64,000 nucleotides of DNA from positions 4,961,001 through 5,025,000 of the forward strand of contig CM057229.1 in assembly GCA_029891385.1 (NCBI GenBank). Direction: 5' to 3'. Of this stretch, positions 32,241 to 43,560 are shown one piece after another. The stretch's first letter is position 1. The number at the start of each line of letters is the position of its first letter. This DNA is from Erythroxylum novogranatense. Lineage: Eukaryota; Streptophyta; Magnoliopsida; Malpighiales; Erythroxylaceae. The position numbers and the translations under genes were made by a program. The notes under the pieces were generated by a model, which was not told the DNA's origin, made no database searches, and was given only the letters and a program-made list of their open reading frames with translations.

Positions 32241-35200
32241 TGTAACATCCCACCCTCCCGGAAGGGTAAAATAGAAATGGGTCATTGGATGAGACTAATA
32301 GGGATGTGTGAGTAGTGTCCTGTATCTTTGCATCTGTGATTAGTGAATTTGTGCACACGAATCGCTTGGTCATGCATTCATGACATTCTGTGAATGGGCC
32401 TAACGGCATTTTATTGTGATAAATGTGGTTATGGGATTTGAAAAATTATTCTGAGTGCGCCATTGAGCGTTTTACATTTTTTTGGAATTTATAAGAATTT
32501 TTCTGGAATTTTCCGGAGAAAATTTCCGACCGCAAAATCGCCAGAATCGCCTAAACGTGTTTTTGTGTTAGAAAAGGTGATTTTCGTGTTTGAAAAATTA
32601 TTTGGAGTGCACTGTTACGTGCTTTACAATTTTAGGGAATTTCATTAAATGTCAAAAAAAAAAAAATGATTCGGGGAAATTCCCGAAAATTCCCGGACCA
32701 GAAAAAAAATTGCCAATTGGCGAACCGGTTAAATTTTTACTGATTTTTGGATCTATCCAATTATTTACCTTGGAGGGACCCATAATTGGACCCTTAAACC
32801 TAGTGAACCGAAAATGAGATTTGCATTATATTGGTCTTGGTTTTAAAATTTTTGATTGGTTATGACTTTTCCACATTTGACTATGTGACCTAAGCATTTA
32901 ATGCTTAAGGATGACTTGGCCATATCCTAGAATTTTCGGATGCTCTCTTAAAAGGGATAAAAGATGATTTATTGGTTTGTTTCTCATCACCATCCGAAAT
33001 CAACTTTGCCTCTTCTCCTCTCCATCAATTTTCCTCCTTTCAAATCACTTCTTCTTCCAAACTCAAGCTTTCCTTCATGCAACCAAGTTGTTGTCTTGCC
33101 ATGATGACCTCCCCTCTTGCATGTGTTTGAAGAGAGTGAAGAAGGTGTTGAGGTGAGATAGTAAAGGGATTGAAGAATTGGAAGTTTTAAATAGGTAAAG
33201 TTTTAAGTTAAGTGTTTAATTATGCTTGATTTTGTAGTTAATACATCATGGTAGTTAGAAGCATTTAAAGGGGATTATGGTATTATTATTAAGTTTATTG
33301 ATGCTTTATTTTGATGAGAAGTATAGTATAAATTAATGGGTATAAATGTAAGGTATGTAAGGATAATGAATGGTAATGGTTAAGTTTGGCTTTAGCTTGA
33401 TTTTGAATTCATATTGATGATTAATTGTGCATGGAAAGGGAAGAGGTTAGTGCTGCCAATTTTTGGTAGGAATGCCTAGTGAATGTAGACATGATATAGG
33501 GAATGATTTTGTGTCCAATTAAGATGCTTATGGATGTAGGAAGGGTGTTGGAATGAAAGGAAGTGAATAGAGAAGTAAAGCTGGAAAATTGATATTTGAC
33601 CTATTGCACTGATTTGACCATAACTCATAGTGTAGAAATGTAAATGAGGTAAGGTCAGTTGCCACTGAAACTTTGGGATGTTGGCTTCAATTTAGTATGA
33701 AATGGGTGTTGTTGAATTCCAATGATAGAAGGGTGAAATTTTGCATGGAAAGTTACTGTTCCATTGCCTATGAACAGTAACCGCAACCATGACATCTGAG
33801 TTTTGTTGATTTTTATGAATTAATTGAGATGGAATTAGGGAAAATGATCTTCATGGAAGTTGTAGAATATTTGATTATCTTTCCATTTCTACTGATCTTG
33901 TTATTTTTGGAATTATATATTGGGAGATATGAATTGATTACTAATGACTGGTTTTGAGCATTTTGGATGAAACCTAGCTTAAGTGTGATTTTGTGAGTTT
34001 ACTGATTGGAGGCAATTTTAACATTTTAAGTGGACTGAATTGGTGTGAGTGAACTTCTGAAAAGTTGTAGAGGAAAAGATTACCTTGAAAATGACATATG
34101 GTTTGTAATTTTTAGAAGTCAGCATTGGGAGATATGATTTTTCAAAAACTGATCCTACATTAGGTGATGAATGGCTGATGACAACAGAGACTTCCATAAC
34201 AGTTTTCAAATTGTTAGAGATCGAATTGGATGTTGAGTGCTTCATGAAAATTGAAGTTTGAGATGTTATCTTTTCAGGGATATAAAGTTCTGAATTTACT
34301 GACTTGTGTACAGAGAGTTATGCTTGTTGAAATATTACTGCTCATGTTGGATGATTTCAGGACAGCATCATTGATTGAATTATTTGACCAAGTTAACAAT
34401 GGAATTGGATTTTAGTTGTTCATGAAAGTTAGATATAACATTGTGACCTTGATGAACATAGTTATTGTGCAATTTTTGACTGAACAGAATGAGAGTTATT
34501 AAATTTGAAATGTACTGTTCTGTTTTAATGGGATTGGAGTAGGCAGAAGGTTTGATGGGATATTTGACACCCTTAGGGTTGGAATTGATTTTTATGGTCT
34601 TCTTGAGAATTGTAGAGCTTTTCATAAGCTTTCCAATGAGGTATAGTGGGTATTTTCTGAATTGTGTGCTAAAAGTTAGAGTGGATGGAAATTAAGTTAT
34701 AAATCTGGAAAAATAGGCAAGCAGAAGGAGCCGTCTCGCGAGGGCGAAGTTTCGCCTCGCGAGGGCGAGATAATCGAGCCGGTCGCGAGGGCGACGCCTC
34801 GGCCTCGCGACGAAACGAGGTGATTCAGCCTCGCGAGGGCGACGTTGCGCCTCGCGAGGGCGAGATTTAAAGAGGCTGGTCGCGAGGCGACGCCGCCTCG
34901 CGACGCAGTTGAGGTGAAATCGCCATGAGGCGGCGCCTCGCCTCATGAGGCGCATTTATGGAAATGTTTATTTTTTTAAATTTTATTTGGTATTAAATGG
35001 TACAATTGTTCTTTTGTCATTTTCTTTCCCGTCCGACGTCCGATTGACCTGATTCTAGAGGCATCGGATTCGTTGAATATTTAATTTCATATTATGAAAA
35101 AATGGGAATTTTTAGACGTGAATTTGACGTAGCCCTATCGATTTTAACTTGTAAACACTGCTTTATTTAATTGGGGACCTATAGAGGTCCGAATCATGCA

Positions 35201-36692
35201 CCGCCGCCTTATGGATTTCTAATTTTTCATAGAATTTTATTATGGGAAAATATTGAGTTAGGACCGGAATTCATGAACATGCATATCTCAAAGATCATGA
35301 GCACAAATTTCATATTTAGTGACTCGTACTTTTTCGATTCATATAGAGGTCCAATTGGAGCGCCGATTGACCGACGTCACGAGAGGTTTTCCGGCATTAG
35401 CTCGGAAGCAATAGGTGAGTAACCTAGATGGTTTCTCAATTTTTTATGTGTTTAATATTTCGCGATTATGCCATGTGGAGATAATGGATGGGTATATGTG
35501 TTTGACTTTGATTGATTTCGACCATAGGTGTCTCAAATATTGGGAATGAGATAACGGCGCTACTTGTGTGACTGTTTGTGAATGTTTACATTGAGATCTC
35601 GGACCAAAGGTCCGAGGAAATAGGATTGATATCGAAGCGTTAATTATCCGTCTCGATACATGGATGTGACCGTAAATGCGATATGGTATGACGAATAAAT
35701 TGGAAAAAATATATGATTGAAATATCGGACCGAAGGTCCGAGGAAATGGGAAATGGCATTGAATGTAAGTGATAGAAATAACTGTAAATGGAAATTGGAA
35801 CATATGCATTCATGCATAAGGACATGATTAGATAAAGGCAATGTGGATGGAGTACCACCGTGATCGGGCATATCACGCCTAACGATGTGAGAGCCTTCAC
35901 CAACGCATGTGACCTCGTGTCCAACGATTTGAGCCTCAGCTCAATGTATCGTGGCTTCAAGCCCAATGTTTCAGAGCCATCGCTCAACGCAATGTGCCCG
36001 CATCGACAAGCCAAAGCATACGATACAATAACATAATGAAAATGGAAAGGGTCTCATGTGCATTGCATATATGGTATGATTAACTGTGGATTGTATGATA
36101 GGCGATTCGCCTTACATTTGTGAAATGTGATTGTACGTATTATTTGGTATTACTTTTGTAAATCGTGATCGTATGTGATAATTGGTAAAGTGTTTGAACA
36201 TGCATGAATTGAGTGAACCATCGATGATGGTTTTCACCGAGTTCGCAAAACTCACCCAAAATTTGCATCTATTTTCAGTCTCAAGAATACCCTGCTGACA
36301 CGGAGTATATCTCTGTAGACGAGTAAAGGTTAGAGGTTGGGATCGGTTCAGGTTCGCATTAGTGTTTTAGTAAATTGTATTCCGCAATCATCGTATAACA
36401 AGGCATTGTATTTTTACTGAGCCATTGTGGTAGTAATATTTTACTGCATTGACTGATTGTAATTTATTACTGGATGACTGTAATAACTGAAACGGGTTTA
36501 TATTGAATACGGATTTTAATTACTTCCTGTGTTTGCCGTGTGAACGTGGAGTTAATGGCTATAAAGAAAAGAAAAGAAAAAAATGTATACTGAATTTTAA
36601 ATCGACTGATGTAGTACGCCACCCTCGTGGGACACGGACTCGGATATCACCAACGATATCGGGTTCGGGTCTTACGAGAGTGGGGTGTTACA
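32241..36692 (+). repeat. 3' LTR of the LARD-like element (4452 bp)
   Basis: It is collinear with 24352-28781 and has the same ends and internal order. Long tracts are identical. The differences by eye are mainly short substitutions and indels in C/G-containing words, and extra GC-block words near 34745-34760. Confidence 0.95.
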
Positions 36693-37220
36693 CATAAGGA
36701 TAAGTGGTCAATCAATGAACTATTGATCATGTGTGTACAGGAGGAGGAGCGATTGTTGATGGAAGATAGTGAAAGGGTCAATTTGACCGTTTCTGCTGGA
36801 AAGAAGACGCAAGACAATGCCAAGAGTAAGGGAAAGGGCAAAGTTGCCCCTCAAGCCGATATAAAGAAGCTGTCAAAGTGTTTCTTCTGTGAAAAGAGGG
36901 GACACATAAAGAAAGACTGCATTAAATGGAAGGACTGGCTCGTGAAGAAAGGTACTCATATTTCATTTGTTTGTTATGAGTCTAATATGGTTAATGTTCA
37001 TCATAACACATGGTGGATTGATTCTGGTTCTACAATCCATGTTTCGAATACCTTACAATGTATGCAAAACCTAAGGAAGCTGGTGGGAAGTGAACAAGTC
37101 ATATATTCAGGAAGCAAGACGAGTTCACATGTGGAACCCATCGGGACTTGCAGTTTGGTTTTGAGTAGTGGTTTTGTGTTGTATTTGGATAAGACCTTTT
37201 ATGTACCAAATTTCTCTTGA
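36693..37220 (+). pseudogene. copia element B gag 3' part and protease
   Basis: After the second CATAA the gag frame resumes (KDKWSINELLIMCVQEEERL). The CCHC knuckle CFFCEKRGHIKKDC lies at about 36878-36921 with all four ligands kept. The protease motif WWIDSGSTIHVSN (37011-37050) carries the catalytic Asp in DSGST. The frame ends at TGA 37218-37220, inside the conserved FYVPNFS-x-NLISV junction, where the next block stays in the same frame; the stop looks like a C-to-T change. Confidence 0.9.
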
Positions 37221-37610
37221 AATTTGATATCTGTATCCAGACTTGTACCATTTTGTTTTTCCTTTAACTTTTCGAATTCTAGTTTCAGTTTATCTCATGA
37301 ATCAAAAGTTATTGGTTGTGGTACATTATCTGATGGTCTTTATTCCCTACAGTTACAACATAATGATGCATATAATTCGATGCATGTCACTGCTGGATTA
37401 AAACGATGTGTTATGAATGAAGAATCTTTTATGTTGTGGCATCATAGATTAGGACACATCTCCATTGAGAGAATTAAGCGATTAGTAAATGAAGGAGTAC
37501 TCAGTACTTTGGATTTTGCTGATTTTGATACTTGCATAGATTGTATTAAGGTAAACAAACTAACAAGTCTAAAAAGGGTGCCAAGAGGAGTACAAACATA
37601 TTAGAAATCA
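37221..37610 (+). pseudogene. copia element B GAG-pre-integrase and integrase zinc end
   Basis: Same frame as the gag-protease block. MLWHHRLGHISIERIKRLV (about 37431-37487) is the GAG-pre-integrase/zinc region with its His residues. CIDCIKVNK gives the Cys pair. The frame shifts near 37570-37600, and the continuation is read in another phase (HTDICCPD at about 37613). Confidence 0.88.
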
Positions 37611-38350
37611 TACATACAGATATTTGTTGTCCAGATCTGGATGCAAATAGTCCGAAATATTTTATCACCTTCATTGATGACTATTTGCGATATATGTATC
37701 TCTACTTACTTCGTTCTAAGGACGAAGCTTTGGATGCCTTTAAAATTTTTAAGGCTGAAGTGGAGAATCAATGTGGAAAACTGATTAAAATCGTGAGGTC
37801 AGATCGAGGTGGAGAGTACTATGGTAGATACACTGAAAGTGGACAAGCACCTAGTCCCTTTGTAAAGTTTCTTCAAGAACATGGGATTGTTGCACAGTAC
37901 ACCATGCCTGGTTCTCCATATCAGAATGGTGTGGTAGAAAGAAGAAACCGAACTTTAATGGACATGGTGAGAAGTATGAGGAGTAATACAAAACTTTCTC
38001 AATTCCTGCGGACAGAAGCTCTAAAGAAGGTTGTTTATATATTAAATCGGGTTCCAACCAAAGCTACCTCAAAGACACCTTTTGAGATGTTTGAGGGTTG
38101 GAAACTGAGTCTGAGGCATATACGCATTTGGGGATGGCTGTCTGAAGTGAGAATTTACAACCCACAGGAAAAGAAACTAGACCCAAGGACCATTAGTGGG
38201 TATTTTATTGGATATGCTGAAAGGTCTAAAGGGTATAGGTTCTATTGTCCATCTCACAGCACTAGAATCGTGGAATCAAGAAATGCAAAATTTCTTGAGA
38301 ATGACTTGATCAGTGGAAGTGGTCATTTTCCAGACATAGGGTCTGAAAGT
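37611..38350 (+). pseudogene. copia element B integrase core and C-terminus
   Basis: The catalytic Asp in HTDICCPD, the second Asp in IVRSDRGGEYYG (about 37791-37826) and the Glu in VVERRNRTLMDM (about 37931-37966) are all kept. The C-terminal part has LRHIRIWGWLSEVRIYNP and RTISGYFIGYAERSKGYRF. The frame is open through the INT-RT linker. Integration chemistry would be possible were the polyprotein not broken upstream. Confidence 0.93.
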
Positions 38351-39679
38351 GGCCATGATGAAGCTCAACCCTCTAGTTCAAGGGATCAATTGATTGTCAT
38401 TCACACCCCTCAAAGTCAAACGGGTGTGGGACAATCAGTTACTGAAGTTCCACGAGCTGTTACCACTAATCCAGTGGATCCAGTTGTAAATGAGGAACAA
38501 CTAGAAATTGTTGAGCAACCAGCTGAACAACAGGTTGAGCAACAAGTTCCTCCTGAGGATAGTAATACAAAATTAAGGAGATCTACTAGGATTAGAAGGT
38601 CAGCAATACCTAGTGATTACATAGTGTATCTGCAAGAGTCAGATTGCAATGTTGGAGCCGAAAATGATCCTGAAACGTTTTCACAAGCCATGAGTTCCAA
38701 GGAATCGAACTTGTGGTACAATGCTATAAAGGATGAGATGAATTCTATGGCGTCTAATCAAGTCTGGGATCTCGTTGAGTTACCACTTGGTGTCAAACCC
38801 ATTGGATGTAGATGGGTATTTAAGACAAAGAAAGACTCACGTGGCAACATTGAGAGACATAAAGCAAGACTTGTTGCTAAAGGATTCACTCAGCGGGAAG
38901 GAATCGACTACACGGAGACATTTTCTCCTGTATCCCAGAAAGATTCACTTCGTGTAATCATGGCATTAGTAGCTCATTTTGATCTTAAGTTACATCAAAT
39001 GGATGTGAAAACGGCGTTCCTTAATGGTGAACTAGAGGAAGAGGTTTACATGAAACAACCTAAAGGATTCTCCTCTAGTGATGGTGATCATTTAGTCTGT
39101 AAGCTTAATAAATCCATATATGGGTTAAAACAAGCCTCCCGACAGTGGTATTTAAAATTTCATGAGGTTATCACTTCATTCGGTTTTGAAGAGAATCTCA
39201 TGGATCAATGTTTATACCAGAAGGTCAGTGGGAGTAAGACTTGTTTTCTTGTGTTATACGTGGATGACATTTTGCTTGCAACTAATGATAGGAGTTTGCT
39301 ATATAAGGTGAAGCAATTTCTCTCAAAGAATTTTGATATGAAAGATATGAGTGAGGTATCTTATGTCATTGGCATTAAGATCCATAGAGAAAGATCTCGA
39401 GGCATTTTGGGTTTGTCTCAAGAGACCTATATCAACAAAATTTTAGAGAGATTTCGGATGAAAGATTTTGCACCAAATGTAGCACCCATTGTCAAGGGTG
39501 ATAGATTCAATTTGAATCAATGTCCGAAAAATGACTTTAAGCGGGAACACATGAAGAACATTCCATATGCTTCAGCTGTAGGAAGCCTTATGTATGCTCA
39601 GGTCTGCACTCGACCTGACATTGCATACGTTGTTGGAATATTAGGAAGATATCAGAGTAATCCAGGTATTGATCATTGA
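38351..39679 (+). pseudogene. copia element B reverse transcriptase
   Basis: RT block with CRWVFKTKKDSRGNIERHKA (38807-38866), FTQREGIDYTETFSPV (38884-38931), HQMDVKTAFLNGELEEEVYM (38994-39053), KSIYGLKQASRQWY and the catalytic box YVDDILLAT (YVDD 39257-39268). It is open from 37685 to a single TGA at 39677-39679, which stands where copia pol has a conserved Trp. RNase H continues in the same frame. Confidence 0.95.
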
Positions 39680-40237
39680 AAAGCTACAAAGAAGGTTTTG
39701 AGATATCTGCAGGGTACAAAGGACTATATGCTCTTATACAGACGAACTGAGAACTTGGAAGTAGTTGGATACTCCGATTTAGACTTGGCTGGCTGCATTG
39801 ATTCAAGGAAATCAACATCTGGTTATATTTTCATGCTAGCTGGTGGAGTTGTATCTTGGAGGAGTGTCAAGCAGACCCTGATTGCTACTTCCACTATGGA
39901 GGTTGAGTTCATCTCATGTTTCGAGGCCACCTCGCATGGTGTATGGTTGAAGAGTTTCTTATCTGGGCTCAAAATTGTTGATTCAATTTCTAAGCCATTA
40001 AAGTTATATTGCGACAATGCTGCTGCGGTCTTTATGGCTAAAAATAACAAGAGTGGAAGTCGAAGCAAGCATATCGACATTAAGTATTTAGCCATAAGAG
40101 AACGTGTTAAGGAAAAGAAAGTTGTCATAGAGTACATTAGCACTGAGTTGATGATTGCGGATCCTTTAACTAAAGGAATGCCATTTAAGCAATTTAAGGA
40201 TCACGTAGTACATATGGGACTTGGTTCTACAATGTGA
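39680..40237 (+). pseudogene. copia element B RNase H
   Basis: LRYLQGTKDYMLLYRR leads into the RNase H: YSDLDLAGCIDSRKSTSGY (39770-39826), STMEVEFISCFEA, LYCDNAAAVFMA and SKHIDIKYLAIRE carry the acidic catalytic positions. It ends at TGA 40235-40237. It is intact apart from the upstream stop at 39677. Confidence 0.94.
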
Positions 40238-40518
40238 TTTATTGTATATTTGTTGATTCAATGAAACTCTTATTCAGTTTGATATTTTCTCATAAATGCT
40301 GTGTACACATATTTATTGATTTTGAGAAATGTCATTTAATTTGGACCTAGAATAAACATATGGTTTATTCATTAAGTTGACGGGCGAATAATGAGAAATT
40401 GTGTATATGTAATACATAGAAGATATTACTCACTATCAAAGGACATATCGCCATGATTCATATATTTGATTTCTTGTTATATGTGTTAGTTTTGGGTTGA
40501 ATGGACCAAGTGGGAGAA
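40238..40518 (+). other. 3' untranslated region and PPT of copia element B
   Basis: About 280 bp between the pol stop and the 3' LTR. The purine tract AAGTGGGAGAA (40508-40518) abuts the LTR. Confidence 0.75.
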
Positions 40519-40920
40519 TGTAAGGATTCGGACAAAGTATATGGTCTCTTCTCTTTACATGGCCCTTCATGATGTCCCATAACTCCCGCATGGGTTCTTG
40601 TCGCCCATTTCCTCAACTTTCACCTACTGTGATGGAGAGTAGGGTACGAAGGGTTGGTTTCAAAGGTTTGGTCCCTATCTTCTCCGTAGCATTATTGTAG
40701 ACACCATCAAGCTTGCTGCAGGAAGATGATAGAAGCTAAGACCTTCAACAAAACTTTCAGATCTACGGTGGAGGCAATGGCTGGAGGTATATTGGTTTCG
40801 GTCATACTTTCCGCTGCTTTGCTTAACATATATATACGGTTTATATGTTGTTTAATGCATGTATCTTGACGTAAATAATTTTGTATGAGATGCATGCCTA
40901 CTGCTTGGTTTAAGTTTACA
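40519..40920 (+). repeat. 3' LTR of copia element B
   Basis: 402 bp, same ends as 21976-22377, about 18 differences by eye. Confidence 0.93.
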
Positions 40921-41070
40921 TTTGTCTCATCCTATTTAATTTTTTGACTTTTTTTTCAAATTGTTCCATCTGTACTAAGGCTTATTTGTCCTATAAATTT
41001 TTATTTTTCGTTTCAATGAATAGATAGAAAAGTTCTCAGTTATTTCCTCTATTATTGTAAAGGTCCCATA
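40921..41070 (+). repeat. 3' LTR of element A, right part (end uncertain)
   Basis: Continues the LTR interrupted at 21975. CCTATAAATTTTTATT (40990-41005), followed by AAAGTTCTCAGTTATTTCC, resembles the TATA/U5 style of copia LTRs. No clear CA terminus or target duplication was found. Confidence 0.45.
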
Positions 41071-41537
41071 TCTATGACTTTGGCAGCCATTTCTTCTTAG
41101 AAGAATTGAATAGCTCATCTTTTCTACGTTCTTATAGACACTATAACCGATAAAAATATGCATGGAACTACGTCTACAAGAATATATAGAATGTTAGAAT
41201 GTCGCGTCACACCGCCATATATAGTTTGGTTGAAGAAAAACCATCATCTTGACATCTCCGAAGCTGATATAATGTCGAGCAATCATAAGCTTAATCAGAT
41301 AGGAGGCAAAAGAAGTAATCATGGTTGTAAATAGAAACTTCAACACACCAAGATCATAGTAATAGAGTTTTACATATATAAGATTAAGCACTTCAAAACC
41401 ATAGGTTGTACATAAATTATCAACCCCCGTGGCAATCCTTTCTTATTTAAAACCTATAATATTAGTAGTGGATACCGAGGCTGATTCCATTTTGTATTTT
41501 TAAGTATAAAGAAAGCTGAAGGTATCGAAACTCCTGC
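41071..41537. other. unassigned sequence 3' of the EF-hand gene
   Basis: It holds short minus-strand frames (41194-41391, 40975-41163) without a domain that I recognise. The part nearest 41537 is presumably the 3' UTR of the EF-hand gene; AAATAA on the minus strand near 41447 is a possible weak poly(A) signal. The rest may be a repeat. Confidence 0.4.
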
Positions 41538-41819
41538 TCATGCTTTAGTTTTTACGATCCTGATATTCAAGTGCTTCTCTGCAAAGCTTACAAGTTCGTT
41601 GAGCTCAGAATCGTCGATGTTGCCATCGTGGTTCTTGTCTGCATGCTGTACCCCACGCTTGGCCTTCCAGCCTGCAAACCAACCGCCGGCTTCACGGATG
41701 GCCTCGGCGAGTTCTTGTTTATTAATCTTTCCGTCTTTGTTGAGGTCGTGTGCTTGCAACAACCACTCCTTGAACTGCTCTTTCGTCATTTCACGATTTT
41801 TCAGACCTTGCACCGGCAT
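41538..41819 (-). CDS. small EF-hand calcium-binding protein (93 aa)
   Basis: Single-exon frame with ATG at 41819-41817 and the stop ending at 41538. Two canonical EF-hand loops are seen: residues 25-36 (DLNKDGKINKQE) and 61-72 (DKNHDGNIDDSE). Each has acidic residues at positions 1 and 12, Asn/Asp at 3 and 5, Gly at 6 and Ile at 8. The linker GGWFAGWKAKRGVQHA and the absence of a signal peptide or membrane segment suggest a cytosolic calcium sensor or buffer. It resembles short intronless EF-hand proteins of eudicots. Partners and pathway cannot be read from sequence. No frame damage is present although retrotransposons lie on both sides. Confidence 0.93.
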   Translation of the reverse strand: MPVQGLKNREMTKEQFKEWLLQAHDLNKDGKINKQELAEAIREAGGWFAGWKAKRGVQHADKNHDGNIDDSELNELVSFAEKHLNIRIVKTKA

Positions 41820-41895
41820 CTTGAGTACAGTAAGTTTAGCTGAAAATCACTTGAATATATGTATGCCGCATAGAACCCAGGCTCAGGCTTCTGAA

Positions 41896-41902
41896 TTATA
41901 TA
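41896..41902 (-). promoter_or_regulatory. TATA box of the EF-hand gene
   Basis: Minus-strand TATATAA lies 77-83 bp upstream of the ATG, which would give a 5' UTR of about 45-55 nt. The position is right for a plant core promoter; transcription is not shown. Confidence 0.6.
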
Positions 41903-41964
41903 CTACTCTGATCTACCCATTGTTTTACGTGATTTGTTTGAATAAGAATCTTGTTGTAAAGTGA

Positions 41965-43560
41965 TATAGACGTAGAGGCTAAAAAAGAAGAAAAAGAATC
42001 TGACTAGTTTTCTTATTTTCTTTTTCATGGATAACGTTACAGTAAATTACTTTATTATATTCGAAACAGATGGATAGGTATCAACTTGCTTATATGAAAG
42101 CTGACTTGTGATGCTTAATGATTAATATTAGGTTGTGTTTAAAATATTTATTTTGGTTTGTATTTTATTTTAGGTTCAAGTTTAAGGAACTAGAATTAAA
42201 ATAAGTTAAAAACATATCCTTACAGTTGTCTTATTAATCTTTAATATTTTTGCCTTTATAAAACAAGGAGAGAAATTATAGCGAAGATGAGATAAAAAAT
42301 GAAAGAAATGAAATTATTACAAATTACATGATTGTGTATAAGATGGTGCAAGTAACGGAACCTTTGTTACTTTGTAAGAACGTTTTCGATGATCAGCTGA
42401 TAAAACTTTGTTTGATTAACGATTGTGCCCTTTATTTTTTTAATAGTGGTAGAGGCCCTCGTCCTTTTCTTAATTAATCAATAAGCCTTTTTAATTTTTC
42501 CAATGAGAAAACCTGTCTTTGATATTATAGTATTATATTTATATACTTTTATTTTATTTTATATTTTAAAATAATAATTTTTGTAATATTATTTTAATTA
42601 TAGCACAAGTTCTAATATATTATGTCATTCTTCCACTCTTCCATAATTCCAAAATATTTTAATTAAAATTTTATTACTACTTTATTTTAGTTAAAAATAA
42701 TCAAAAATTATTTAAAATATATAGTATTTGCATGAAACAATATTTAGGTCATAGGCTTTATATTTGCGATCCTTATCTAATCGTATATAACTTCCGTAGA
42801 TATTTATATTAACATAGTTAATTATGTATCTAGACTAGAAGGTCGTGAAATAAACAAGAATATTAGTTTTTTAAATGAAATATTAATTTATATTAACGAT
42901 TCTTTATTTTAATGATATTTTATTGTCGAAAATTAGCAATCAACAAAATAATTGTTTTGTTAAAAGAAAATATTTTCTATTTTATTTTAATGATATTTTA
43001 TTGTTGATATTATGCCTGATAAAACAGAACAAAATTTTTAAAATATATCAAGCACTAATTAAAATAAAATAAGATTAATCTATATTCAATATTATCATGT
43101 AATTTAATAGTTTAAAGTTTTGATTGAAGATATGAGTTTCTATTAACTATTATCATTAAAATAGAGAATTAGAATAATTTTAATATAGAATTAGAGTCAA
43201 CCAAATTCTATATATACAAAATAACATATCTTTAATCAAAACTTTAAAATATTAAAATATATTTAATTGTATTTAATTAATTATTTTTAATTTCTAAAAA
43301 TAAATATTTAAAATATGAATATTTTTATAAGTTTATAAAACTTTCACTTTATTTTTGATATAAAATTTGATATTAACCTCTTATAATGTGTGTGTATGTA
43401 TATATAAAACTCTCAAGGGATATGTGCAATTTTTACCTTTATGTTTATTTTCTTTGTCTTCTTTGGTTTATTTATGTAAAAGATTGTTATTATTTTGGTG
43501 CTGTCAATCCCCTGTAACTTTATTGCTTGACCAATTAGGCTCATTTATTTTCTCCAAAAA
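41965..43560. other. AT-rich intergenic spacer
   Basis: No coding region is recognised. The sequence is very AT-rich, with repeated words such as TTTTAATGATATTTTATTGT (42908 and 42987 regions). 43315-43500 is shared with 13438-13685, partly inverted. Confidence 0.6.

Larger units (their letters stand above)
24352..36692 (+). mobile_element. LARD-like non-autonomous gypsy element, 12,341 bp
   Basis: Ends are TGTAACATCC and GTGTTACA. The perfect 5-bp target duplication is CATAA (24347-24351 and 36693-36697). LTRs are 4430 and 4452 bp. A PBS for initiator tRNA-Met and a PPT are present. The 3459-bp internal part has no intact gene, only a decayed gag knuckle near 29727. LARDs described from grasses have about 4.5-kb LTRs and about 3.5-kb internal domains without genes, which this matches. 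Its PPT, LTR start and relic of the integrase tail resemble the Tekay-like element at 8461-13290, suggesting that Tekay-type proteins mobilise it. Confidence 0.93.
21976..40920 (+). mobile_element. Ty1/copia element B with both LTRs (6.6 kb without its insert)
   Basis: Two 402-bp LTRs (21976-22377, 40519-40920) start TGTAAGGATTC and end TTACA. Flanking 5-mers are TATGT and TTTGT, a target duplication with one mismatch. A PBS follows the 5' LTR. The order gag-PR-INT-RT-RH is complete once the nested gypsy element and one copy of its target duplication are excluded. By eye the LTRs differ at about 18 positions (about 95% identity). Coding damage is light: two nonsense codons and one frameshift. 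Confidence 0.93.

Noticed and set aside
34692..34955. 87-residue arginine-rich frame on the minus strand of the GC block
   Set aside because: It arises from repeats of TCGCGAGG in an LTR. The frame is not kept in the 5' LTR copy, and there is no start context or known domain.
41599..41964. Plus-strand frames of 90 and 121 residues over the EF-hand gene
   Set aside because: They are antisense shadows of a gene with two clear EF-hand loops.
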